Source of the DNA: Anaerolinea sp.
GTDB taxonomy: Bacteria > Chloroflexota > Anaerolineae > Anaerolineales > Anaerolineaceae
DNA: 6,603 bases
Assembly: GCA_013824385.1 (NCBI GenBank)
Contig: PNNU01000200.1
Location: 1-6,603, forward strand
Reading direction: 5' to 3'
Below are positions 1 through 5,533 of this stretch, in pieces. Below the pieces are notes generated by a model. The model searched no databases and was not told where the DNA came from. It saw nothing but the letters and a program-made list of their open reading frames with translations. How positions within the stretch are numbered: position 1 is the stretch's first letter; each line of letters starts with the position of its first letter. The translations under genes were made by a program, and so were the position numbers.

Positions 1-297
1 AATCTGCGATTCTCTAATCACGCTCAAAAAAGACTTGAAGCGCGAAATATCAATTTGACTGATGACGGTATGAGCCGGTTATCAAATGCAGTTGATAAAG
101 CAGAAAAACGTGGCGGCAAAGAATCGCTAGTAATGGTCGACGACATGGCGTTTATCGTAAATGTTCGTGACCGTATGGTCGTAACCGCTCTTGATTCAAA
201 GAACCGTGGTGAAGGCGTCTTTACACAGATTGATAGTGTAGTGTTTGCCGATCCATCCGAGAATGATAAGAGCAGTACTATTAATATCGAAAAATAA
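1..297 (+). CDS. Flagellar operon small protein, TIGR02530-type (5' end missing)
   Basis: The reading frame is open from the first base to a TAA stop, giving 98 visible residues, so the start codon lies left of the window. The visible part begins NLRFSNHAQKRLEARNINLT and continues through a helical stretch containing NAVDKAEKRGGKESLVMVDD, then a strand-rich part (AFIVNVRDRMVVTALD) and a tail with VFTQIDSVVFADPS. This pattern of an HAxxRLxxR helix followed by a conserved 'LVNV..R.VVTALD' core is that of the short proteins annotated as 'flagellar operon protein' (TIGR02530), which lie between flgD and flgE in many non-proteobacterial flagellar operons. Family members are roughly 100-130 residues, so perhaps 10-25 residues are missing. 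Its biochemical role is not established; a part in hook assembly is inferred only from constant linkage. The next gene, flgE, starts 66 nt after the stop. An internal ATG at 70 lies inside the conserved helix and is not the start. Confidence 0.85.
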   Translation, partial: NLRFSNHAQKRLEARNINLTDDGMSRLSNAVDKAEKRGGKESLVMVDDMAFIVNVRDRMVVTALDSKNRGEGVFTQIDSVVFADPSENDKSSTINIEK

Positions 298-312
298 AAA
301 TTCATAATTCAA

Positions 313-343
313 TGCAGGCTGGCCCTCTTGGAGGAAGCCTGCA
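313..343 (+). promoter_or_regulatory. Stem-loop in the flgE leader
   Basis: A perfect 8-bp inverted repeat, TGCAGGCT (313-320) with AGCCTGCA (336-343), encloses a second 4-bp stem, CCTC (324-327) with GAGG (331-334), around a TTG loop. The inner stem hides a strong Shine-Dalgarno-like GGAGG (330-334) that has no start codon at a usable distance. No T-run follows, so this is not a typical Rho-independent terminator. It lies 20 nt upstream of the flgE ATG and just ahead of the real ribosome binding site. Possible roles are translational control (for example a CsrA target, because GGA motifs occur at 330, 333 and 354), RNA processing or attenuation. The structure is seen in the sequence; any function is inferred. 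Confidence 0.5.
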
Positions 344-352
344 CTAACCTAC

Positions 353-359
353 AGGAGAG
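353..359 (+). promoter_or_regulatory. flgE ribosome binding site
   Basis: AGGAGAG lies 4 nt from the ATG at 364 (6 nt when counted from the AGGAG core). It decides the flgE start in favour of ATG 364 over the in-frame TTG at 328, which would add 12 residues unlike the family's usual N-terminus. The surrounding TACAGGA also resembles part of a CsrA recognition site. Confidence 0.85.
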
Positions 360-363
360 TAAA

Positions 364-2274
364 ATGATTCGCTCTATGACTACAGCTATCAGTGCATTAA
401 ACTTAAACCAAACTTTTTTGGATGTCATCTCAGACAACCTGGCCAATTCAAACACTACCGGTTTTAAAGCCAGCCGTGTGATCTTTCAAGACCAATTTGC
501 ACAGATCATGACTTCTGGTGCCGCCCCTATTGGCGCCGTTGGTGGTATCAACCCGACTCAGATTGGTTTGGGTGTCAAATTAGGCTATGTATCACCATCC
601 TTTACACAAGGTATGATGCAATCCACAGGGCGCAGCACCGATCTGGCCGTACAGGGTAATGGTTTCTTTACCTATACCAACGGACAGGAAACCCGCTATT
701 CACGTGAAGGTTCTCTTGAAATCGATGCGGATGGCTACCTGGTCAATAACTCTACCGGCATGCGCATCATGGGCTGGATGATTGACCCTGGAACTTCAAC
801 CGTAGTTGATACCAACCAACCGACTACCGCTATGCAGATTTCACTTGATGCCACCATTGCCCGCGCAACTTCCGCTGCCTCACTGGGTGGAAACCTGGAT
901 TCAGGGTTGTCTTATATCATTCCTGCTGCTGCTGCATCTGTCAATATCGCCACAATCGGCTCAGATTATTCAGCTTCAGTATCTACACCAACCAGTGGAA
1001 CCGCAGAATTAGCTAGTGGTACATACACACTTCAGACAACTGTTGCTGGAAGTTCTGGTACCGGATATACATTTTCTTCACAACTAAGGAATAATCTGGG
1101 CGTCAATGTAGGTCCGGCGATTACTGGAACTTACAGTAACACGCTTGGCGCATCAATAAATTTAGGTAACGGTTTGACCTTCACTATCGATGCAGGATTA
1201 GCTGGTGCCGATGCCATCCCCGCAGTATTAAGCACCACAAATTTTGGAACTAACTTAACAGGCAGCTTAAGTACAGTGAGTGGAACAGAACTAACCACTG
1301 GAACTTACTCAATTAATGTTGATATTTTGGGAACCCCAGGAGCATATACTTACTCAGCAACATTACGTGATAATTTAGGTGCCCAACTAGGTTCTGCTTC
1401 AACAGGCACTTATAATGAAACGACTGGTACTGCAATTGTCTTTGGAAATGGAATCACAGCTACAGTTGCAGCAGGTTTAGATGCAACTGGGGATATTACA
1501 GGGACCCAGTTTGTATACACACATTCTATAGCTGCAGAAGGCGACCAATTGATTACGAGTGGTAATGTTGTTTATACCCATTCCGTTACCGCAGAAACCG
1601 CAGCCATGAAATCAACCACAATTGCCGTTTATGACTCTCTGGGAGCCTCTCACACCCCCACCATTGAGTTTACACGTACAACTGATCCATTAGTGTGGAA
1701 TTGGGCTGTAACCCTGCCTGCTGGTTCTACAGGCGGCGGTACAATCAACTTTACCACTGATGGCAGGTTCGCTTCATCAACTCTTTCAACTGCTGTAGTT
1801 ATCCCCGGCAGCGATGGCGCCAATAATATCAATATCGATCTTGATCTTTCAAAACTAACCATGTTATCTGCAGACACCACTATTTCACCACGCAGTCAGG
1901 ATGGTTTGGCAGCCGGATCCGTGTCGGAATTATACGGTGCGCCGAATACCGGCGAAATGTACCTGGTTTATTCAAACGGTCTAAAGCAATTGGTTGGTCA
2001 ACTTGCCCTGGCACATTTCACGAATCCTTCAGGTTTGCTGCGTGCCGGTGGGAATCAATACAAAATCGGTTTGAACTCAGGCGAACCCCAGATTGGGACG
2101 GCCAACACTGGTGGCCGTGGTGCCATTTCTTCCGGTTATCTTGAAGCATCCAATGTGGATATGGCCCAGGAATTTACCAACATGATTTTAGCTCAACGTA
2201 GTTTCCAGGCTTCCACTCGTGTCATCACCACATCTGATCAAATCCTTCAGGAATTGGTCAATCTAAAACAATAA
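364..2274 (+). CDS. flgE: Flagellar hook protein FlgE
   Basis: The product is 636 residues and forms the hook, the external universal joint between rod and filament. The N-terminal axial helix reads MIRSMTTAISALNLNQTFLD, followed by the family signature LANSNTTGFK (residues 26-35). The C-terminus carries the matching domain: YSNGLKQLVGQLALAHFTNP, then SSGYLEASNVDMAQEF and a final AQRSFQASTRVI...DQILQELVNLKQ helix. The hallmark LGGNLD (about 174-179) and the TTIAVYDSLGASH segment (about 418-430) are normally close together in FlgE, but here about 235 residues separate them. This explains the length compared with the usual 400-500 residues. The insert holds two tandem copies of a roughly 95-residue unit. 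FlgE is preferred over FlgF or FlgG because of these internal hook-protein motifs and the TIGR02530 neighbour. The protein should be secreted by the flagellar type III apparatus without a cleaved signal peptide. Confidence 0.95.
   Translation: MIRSMTTAISALNLNQTFLDVISDNLANSNTTGFKASRVIFQDQFAQIMTSGAAPIGAVGGINPTQIGLGVKLGYVSPSFTQGMMQSTGRSTDLAVQGNGFFTYTNGQETRYSREGSLEIDADGYLVNNSTGMRIMGWMIDPGTSTVVDTNQPTTAMQISLDATIARATSAASLGGNLDSGLSYIIPAAAASVNIATIGSDYSASVSTPTSGTAELASGTYTLQTTVAGSSGTGYTFSSQLRNNLGVNVGPAITGTYSNTLGASINLGNGLTFTIDAGLAGADAIPAVLSTTNFGTNLTGSLSTVSGTELTTGTYSINVDILGTPGAYTYSATLRDNLGAQLGSASTGTYNETTGTAIVFGNGITATVAAGLDATGDITGTQFVYTHSIAAEGDQLITSGNVVYTHSVTAETAAMKSTTIAVYDSLGASHTPTIEFTRTTDPLVWNWAVTLPAGSTGGGTINFTTDGRFASSTLSTAVVIPGSDGANNINIDLDLSKLTMLSADTTISPRSQDGLAAGSVSELYGAPNTGEMYLVYSNGLKQLVGQLALAHFTNPSGLLRAGGNQYKIGLNSGEPQIGTANTGGRGAISSGYLEASNVDMAQEFTNMILAQRSFQASTRVITTSDQILQELVNLKQ
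994..1479 (+). repeat. Tandem duplicated domain inside flgE
   Basis: Two copies of a glycine/threonine-rich beta-type module lie in the enlarged hook insert: copy 1 at 994-1200 (residues 211-279) and copy 2 at 1279-1479 (residues 306-372), with a start-to-start period of 285 nt (95 residues). Aligned by eye, about 35 of 67 positions are identical. Shared landmarks are SGT(A)EL, GTY, YT(F/Y)S, LR(N/D)NLG, TGTY, GNG(L/I)T and AGL. Each copy has two [ST]GTY motifs, so the module may itself be an older internal duplication. The copies have clearly diverged at DNA level, so the duplication is not recent. The style resembles the variable outer domains of hook and flagellin proteins, but I cannot assign a named domain with confidence. 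Confidence 0.8.
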
Positions 2275-2281
2275 TCTAATA

Positions 2282-2321
2282 TTTTATAGCCGGTTTGCTA
2301 AAAAGCAAGCCGGCTATAAAA
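2282..2321 (+). other. 18-bp stem-loop between flgE and the fliK-like gene
   Basis: TTTTATAGCCGG (2282-2293) pairs perfectly with CCGGCTATAAAA (2310-2321). The pairing continues inward through TTTGCT (2294-2299) with AGCAAG (2304-2309), including one G-T pair, leaving an AAAA loop (2300-2303). The stem starts 7 nt after the flgE stop and ends 17 nt before the next ATG. The T-run is on the 5' side and the A-run on the 3' side, and CAAAGTGAT follows, so the canonical T-tract of an intrinsic terminator is absent on the + strand. It may be an RNA-processing or 3'-end-stabilising structure that gives flgE a different mRNA level from the genes after it, or a partial attenuator. No gene or convincing promoter is seen in this 64-nt spacer. 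Confidence 0.6.
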
Positions 2322-2338
2322 CAAAGTGATAAATTGAG

Positions 2339-3712
2339 ATGCTGAATATCACCGGTCCAATCCAATCAAATCTTCCTCCACTTCAAGAAAGAACTGATCA
2401 ATTCCTGAAAGTGAATCAGCGGATTTCCGGTGAAGTACTCAGCGTATCCAATGATAATGTGATCCTGGCGGTTAACGGGGTTCAAATTGTCGCAAAAATG
2501 ACTTCCGCCGATCAATTGGCTTTGCTTCTTGAACGAAAATATGCCAATTTTGTAGTTAAAGACATATCCAACAATCAAATTACACTTCAAATTGCTGCTC
2601 CTGCTCCAAATACGAATGGGCAAAAGTCAGTAATTAACAATTCCATCGGCACGGCTTTATTGGAACAATTAGGTTTGCCAGAGGATGAAGCGAATTTAAC
2701 CATTGTTCAAGCTGCGCTGAATAGAGGTTTAAAAATTACACCTGAATTGGTAAAAGAAATGCGCCTGGTTCTTGATGCTACCCCTGGTTGGAGTCAAAGT
2801 GACGCGCAATTAGCCTTGGCGTTGAAATCAGCAGGGCTTCCATTAACTGAAGCCAGCTTGAATTTAGCTCAAACTGCAATAAAAGATGTAAAAACCAATT
2901 TTCTAACACTAATTAGCCAGATGAATGAGGCTTTAAATCGTCCAGGGTTGCCACCAGAGATTCAACAAATGATTCGTTCCATCCAAACAGAACTTCAAAA
3001 AACGTTGATTCAAAGTGGAGGCTCCAAAGAGGTTATTGAACAAAATATATTAACCTCAATAAAAAATCTTGGATCTTCGATAGAAAACGTATTGGTAAAA
3101 CTTCTCAACCAAAGTGGCAAGAATCCACAATCTGAAAACATAAACGGAATATTATTCAACCTCGCTAGTTTGCGGCATGAAATTGCCAACACAAATTTAG
3201 GTCGATTGTCACTCTCCATTGACCGGTTTATCGAAGGGATGCGATGGACGCATTTCATTAATACTGAGACTGAACAGCCAGTGGCAAAAGGGCAGTGGAC
3301 ACAAATGGATTTGCCTATCTCGTTTGGATTTAATCCTTTAAATCGTGTTCAGCAAGATTCTGTACATAATCTGCAAATTCGAATAGCACATGAAAATGAT
3401 GAAGAATCTGGAAGTAGAATAAATCCAGACTATACACGATTAGTCATTCAAGTAGATCTTGATGAATACGACATGATCAAAGTGGATTTATCAATCGTTT
3501 CCCATTTAATTGGCGCTGAGGTTACAGCAACAAATAAAGAAATATGCGAAAAAGCTTCAGAAGAATTGGACGATTTCAAGATTGGTTTACAGAATCTCGG
3601 GTATACTTTAAAGACAACAAAAGTGGAATTAGGAAGTTCGATCCTCGAAATGGATTTGAATGAATCAGGAAGATCTTTGCCGACAATATCATCTGTTGAT
3701 CTTGGAGTATAG
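2339..3712 (+). CDS. fliK: FliK-family flagellar hook-length control protein (FliK/YlqG-like)
   Basis: This is a 457-residue protein. Residues about 20-90 form a strand-rich N-terminal domain (LKVNQRISGEVLSVSNDNVI, then VNGVQIVAKM and ending NNQITLQI). A long helical middle (about 105-290) has the pattern LLEQLGLPEDEAN...LNRGLKITPE typical of FliK/YlqG proteins. Residues about 310-440 look like the C-terminal Flg_hook domain, with RLVIQVDLDEYDMIKVDLSI followed by a long helix and LGYTLKTTKVELG at the end. FliK is a secreted molecular ruler whose C-terminal domain acts on FlhB to switch export from hook to filament proteins. The gene beside it encodes an FlhB-tail homologue, as in Bacillus ylqG-ylqH. 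A second, canonical fliK may therefore exist near flgD outside the window, and the symbol is provisional. The ATG at 2339 is the first start after an in-frame stop. Its ribosome site is weak: only GTGAT (2326-2330), 8 nt upstream. Confidence 0.75.
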   Translation: MLNITGPIQSNLPPLQERTDQFLKVNQRISGEVLSVSNDNVILAVNGVQIVAKMTSADQLALLLERKYANFVVKDISNNQITLQIAAPAPNTNGQKSVINNSIGTALLEQLGLPEDEANLTIVQAALNRGLKITPELVKEMRLVLDATPGWSQSDAQLALALKSAGLPLTEASLNLAQTAIKDVKTNFLTLISQMNEALNRPGLPPEIQQMIRSIQTELQKTLIQSGGSKEVIEQNILTSIKNLGSSIENVLVKLLNQSGKNPQSENINGILFNLASLRHEIANTNLGRLSLSIDRFIEGMRWTHFINTETEQPVAKGQWTQMDLPISFGFNPLNRVQQDSVHNLQIRIAHENDEESGSRINPDYTRLVIQVDLDEYDMIKVDLSIVSHLIGAEVTATNKEICEKASEELDDFKIGLQNLGYTLKTTKVELGSSILEMDLNESGRSLPTISSVDLGV

Positions 3713-3714
3713 GT

Positions 3715-4020
3715 ATGACATCTCTTCACATACATGCCGACAAAGATGAAGAAAACCCTAAAGCAGTTGCCCTTGGTTATAATCCATTAAAGGATGAGGC
3801 CCCGAGAGTATTGGCTTCAGGAAAAAATAAAATTGCCGAACAAATAATTGCAATCGCAAAACAAAATGGAATTCCAATCCGAGATGATCCTGTTTTAACC
3901 GCCGCACTGATGGAGATTGACATAAATCAGACTATACCACCAGAATTATATAGAGTCGTTGCTGAAGTGTTATCTTATATTTATCGAATCCAACATAAAA
4001 CCAGCAAGGTGAATTTATAA
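3715..4020 (+). CDS. Stand-alone FlhB C-terminal-domain homologue (YlqH/FlhX/FhlB-like)
   Basis: The protein is 101 residues. Its core, AVALGYNPLKDEAPRVLASG (residues 17-36), continues with IAEQIIAIAKQNGIPIRDDP and ends with IPPELYRVVAEVLSYIYRI. This matches the cytoplasmic C-terminal domain of FlhB (EscU/YscU/HrcU family), which normally reads AVAL.Y....APRVVAKG...VPI...IP.ELY.AVAEVLAYVY. The membrane segments of FlhB and its NPTH autocleavage motif are absent; the NP at 14-15 and 23-24 is not in an NPTH context. In FlhB this domain selects export substrates and responds to FliK, and stand-alone homologues have been reported to substitute partly for it (for example H. pylori HP1575). The stop of the FliK-like gene is 2 nt upstream, and the ribosome site GGAG (3704-3707) lies inside that gene's 3' end, which suggests translational coupling. 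No membrane segment or signal peptide is visible. Confidence 0.88.
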   Translation: MTSLHIHADKDEENPKAVALGYNPLKDEAPRVLASGKNKIAEQIIAIAKQNGIPIRDDPVLTAALMEIDINQTIPPELYRVVAEVLSYIYRIQHKTSKVNL

Positions 4021-4358
4021 TGAGCGATGCTACGAACCAATACGACGATCGAAGACAAAATTTTAGAATCATTTATCCCGAGACTTATCATCCGAATTTG
4101 ATAATAAGAAATATTCAATTTGATATCATGGATCTTAGTGAAACAGGTTGTCGATTTAAATTAAAAGATAACGTAAAATTACCTGGTGATTTATTTCATG
4201 CCCAGGTTTTGATACATGATGGTTCAACTGTAGAAATTCTTGGAAGGATTATTCGAATAACCGGGCAGCATGCTGCTATGTTCATGGTTGTAAAGAAAAT
4301 TCCTTATCAGATCATTCTAGCTGAACAAGCATTTCTTAGAAACATGGATAAGGAATAA
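4020..4358 (+). CDS. PilZ domain c-di-GMP-binding protein
   Basis: This 112-residue protein is almost entirely a PilZ domain. Both halves of the ligand signature are present: RxxxR as R12-Q-N-F-R16 near the N-terminus, and D/NxSxxG as DLSETG (38-43), followed by CRFKLKD. The later strands include VEILGRIIRI, then a hydrophobic strand (AAMFMVV) and a C-terminal helix (ILAEQAFLRNM). PilZ proteins bind cyclic di-GMP through these residues, and those near flagellar genes often act as brakes or modulators of the motor (YcgR, DgrA type). This copy lacks the YcgR-N domain, so its output partner cannot be named. Its ATG overlaps the previous stop by one base (TAATG), with AAGGTG (4006-4011) as ribosome site 8 nt away, so it is probably co-translated with the FlhB-tail gene. 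The stop is 1 bp from the end of the convergent csrA. Confidence 0.9.
   Translation: MSDATNQYDDRRQNFRIIYPETYHPNLIIRNIQFDIMDLSETGCRFKLKDNVKLPGDLFHAQVLIHDGSTVEILGRIIRITGQHAAMFMVVKKIPYQIILAEQAFLRNMDKE
4291..4356 (-). terminator. Candidate terminator of the flgK-flgL-csrA transcript, inside the pilZ gene
   Basis: A perfect 10-bp inverted repeat, ATTCCTTATC (4299-4308) with GATAAGGAAT (4347-4356), is followed on the - strand by TTTCTTTA (4298 down to 4291). The 38-nt loop contains a further 6-bp stem, TTCTAG (4315-4320) with TTAGAA (4336-4341, one G-T pair). Read on the - strand the hairpin begins 3 nt after the csrA stop, the expected place for an intrinsic terminator. The long loop and low G+C weaken the call. 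Confidence 0.45.
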
Positions 4359-4359
4359 A

Positions 4360-4614
4360 TTATTCAGATTTGAATTCTGATTCAAGTAATTCTCTGAGAT
4401 TTTTAAATGAATCCGGTTCAGGTCCTTCTACAAGAAGGACTTTTAATTTCTCTTGAGATTTTAATGCTTCAATTATTTCGCCGCGTAAAATTGGAACTTC
4501 TCGAGGAGCAGCAATACCTATCTTGACTTTGTCTCCCTCAACGCCTAGAACGGTGATGAATATATCATCACCGATTTGGATGGTTTCATTTGTTCGTCGA
4601 GAAAGAACAAGCAT
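4360..4614 (-). CDS. csrA: Carbon storage/translational regulator CsrA
   Basis: The product is 84 residues. CsrA is a homodimeric RNA-binding protein that recognises GGA motifs in mRNA leaders, often over the ribosome site, and controls motility, metabolism and biofilm genes. The core is textbook: [18 protein letters not shown] (1-18), then [18 protein letters not shown] (20-37) and [10 protein letters not shown] (38-47). L4, R6 and R44, linked to RNA binding, are kept; the common V-H before R44 is I42-L43. After about residue 55 there is a tail of nearly 30 residues ([19 protein letters not shown] and onward), longer than the usual 60-75-residue family length. The ATG lies 11 nt after the flgL stop, with AAAGG overlapping that stop as ribosome site, so it is the last gene of flgK-flgL-csrA. 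The fliW gene that often sits between flgL and csrA is absent here. Confidence 0.96.
   Translation of the reverse strand: MLVLSRRTNETIQIGDDIFITVLGVEGDKVKIGIAAPREVPILRGEIIEALKSQEKLKVLLVEGPEPDSFKNLRELLESEFKSE
4422..4449 (+). terminator. Candidate intrinsic terminator of the + operon, inside csrA
   Basis: GTCCTTCT (4422-4429) pairs perfectly with AGAAGGAC (4433-4440) across an ACA loop, and TTTTAATTT (4441-4449) follows directly. G4421-T4441 and A4420-T4442 could extend the stem. It is 63 nt downstream of the pilZ stop and has terminator polarity only on the + strand. It lies antisense to csrA codons 59-65, in the non-conserved C-terminal tail. The stem is short, so strength is uncertain. Confidence 0.55.
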
Positions 4615-4625
4615 AAAAGAAGCCT

Positions 4626-5522
4626 TTACCGTAATGCGTCAAATAGGTTCGATGCAGATATTGATCTGGAACAAACATCCAAAACAGTTTGATAAGTCGT
4701 TTGTTGAAGGTTGAACATTGAAATAGCTTCAGCCATATTTGCATCTTCTTTGATTGACAATAGACCTCTTAATTCATTTTGAGTTGTAGTCAAATGCTCA
4801 TTACTGGTTTTGATCTGTCTGAGAATGGCAGCGTTGTTTGTGCGAGATACGTTCATAGTCGTTAATGCGGTATTGACATCAGAAAGGGCAGTACCCATTT
4901 CAATGCTGTCATTTGTTTCAAGACCATGTTTCGCAAGAATTAATGCATCAAAAAATGGTTTGAAAGCAGTCTGACCATCAGTGTTGATTGTAACTGCAAC
5001 ACCAGGTGCTAGATCCCGTTTCATTGTTCCAGAATCTCCTGCATAATTTACTGTGATACTACCATCAAGGGCAGTGACTAAATTAAAGGGTTTAGTTTTG
5101 ACCGAATTTCCTGAGAATAGATAATTGTCATTATAGGATGTGTTGGCAATTGAAACGGCTTGATTAAGAAGCTGGGTAATTTGAACAGCATAGTCATTCG
5201 CGCGTTCTGTGGCACCTACCGTATCTGAAGTCGCTTTAAGCATTATGGTATTTGCCTGACCTATCAGATCATTCATCAAATTAAATGAAGTTTCGTTATT
5301 TTCCATCCACGCCTGAGAGTTTGTACCGGATGCGATGTAACCTTTACTGACCATAATACTGGACCGCAATACAAGAGCTGTAGAAACCAGGCTTGGATCA
5401 TCGGAGGAATTGGAAAAATTCTTAAAAGTAGTTGCTGTTTCGGCCAATTGATCCAATTTTGCTTTTGAGTCATTCATATAGCGAATGGCTTTGTTATAGG
5501 TCATGCTATCGGGTACTCTCAT
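4626..5522 (-). CDS. flgL: Flagellar hook-filament junction protein FlgL (HAP3)
   Basis: This 298-residue protein has the usual length and layout of FlgL, the second junction protein between hook and filament. It starts [20 protein letters not shown] and has a flagellin-type N-terminal helical domain with the [18 protein letters not shown] signature (about 39-56). A second helical stretch leads to the [14 protein letters not shown] motif (about 125-138) that marks FlgL and flagellin. A variable beta region follows ([18 protein letters not shown]). The C-terminal helices include [20 protein letters not shown] and end SNLFDALR. A single cysteine sits at about 284, in the C-terminal helix. FlgL rather than flagellin is favoured by the MRVP start, the LFDALR end and the position directly after flgK. 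The start is ATG at 5522-5520, with AGGA (5535-5532) overlapping the flgK stop, 9 nt upstream. It is followed after 11 nt by csrA. Confidence 0.94.
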   Translation of the reverse strand: MRVPDSMTYNKAIRYMNDSKAKLDQLAETATTFKNFSNSSDDPSLVSTALVLRSSIMVSKGYIASGTNSQAWMENNETSFNLMNDLIGQANTIMLKATSDTVGATERANDYAVQITQLLNQAVSIANTSYNDNYLFSGNSVKTKPFNLVTALDGSITVNYAGDSGTMKRDLAPGVAVTINTDGQTAFKPFFDALILAKHGLETNDSIEMGTALSDVNTALTTMNVSRTNNAAILRQIKTSNEHLTTTQNELRGLLSIKEDANMAEAISMFNLQQTTYQTVLDVCSRSISASNLFDALR

Positions 5523-5533
5523 AATAATTTATC

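Noticed and set aside
246..251. GCCGAT as the -10 of a flagellar sigma-28 promoter
   Set aside because: No TAAA-type -35 element at the right distance, and it lies in the conserved coding region of the first gene.
24..305. Antisense 93-residue frame with a hydrophobic, signal-like N-terminus
   Set aside because: It lies fully opposite the conserved TIGR02530-type gene, and no ribosome site or family resemblance was seen. It is a shadow frame.
298..312. CATAAT (303-308) as a -10 promoter element for flgE
   Set aside because: No acceptable -35 element at 16-18 nt upstream and no sigma-28 type TAAA...CCGATA pattern. flgE is more likely transcribed from further upstream.
313..343. flgE leader hairpin as an intrinsic terminator
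   Set aside because: It is followed by GCACTAACCT-like mixed sequence without a T-run, and flgE should be co-transcribed with the gene before it.
328..363. In-frame TTG at 328 as an extended flgE start
   Set aside because: The added residues do not resemble any FlgE N-terminus, while ATG 364 has AGGAGAG at good spacing and begins with the family's usual sequence.
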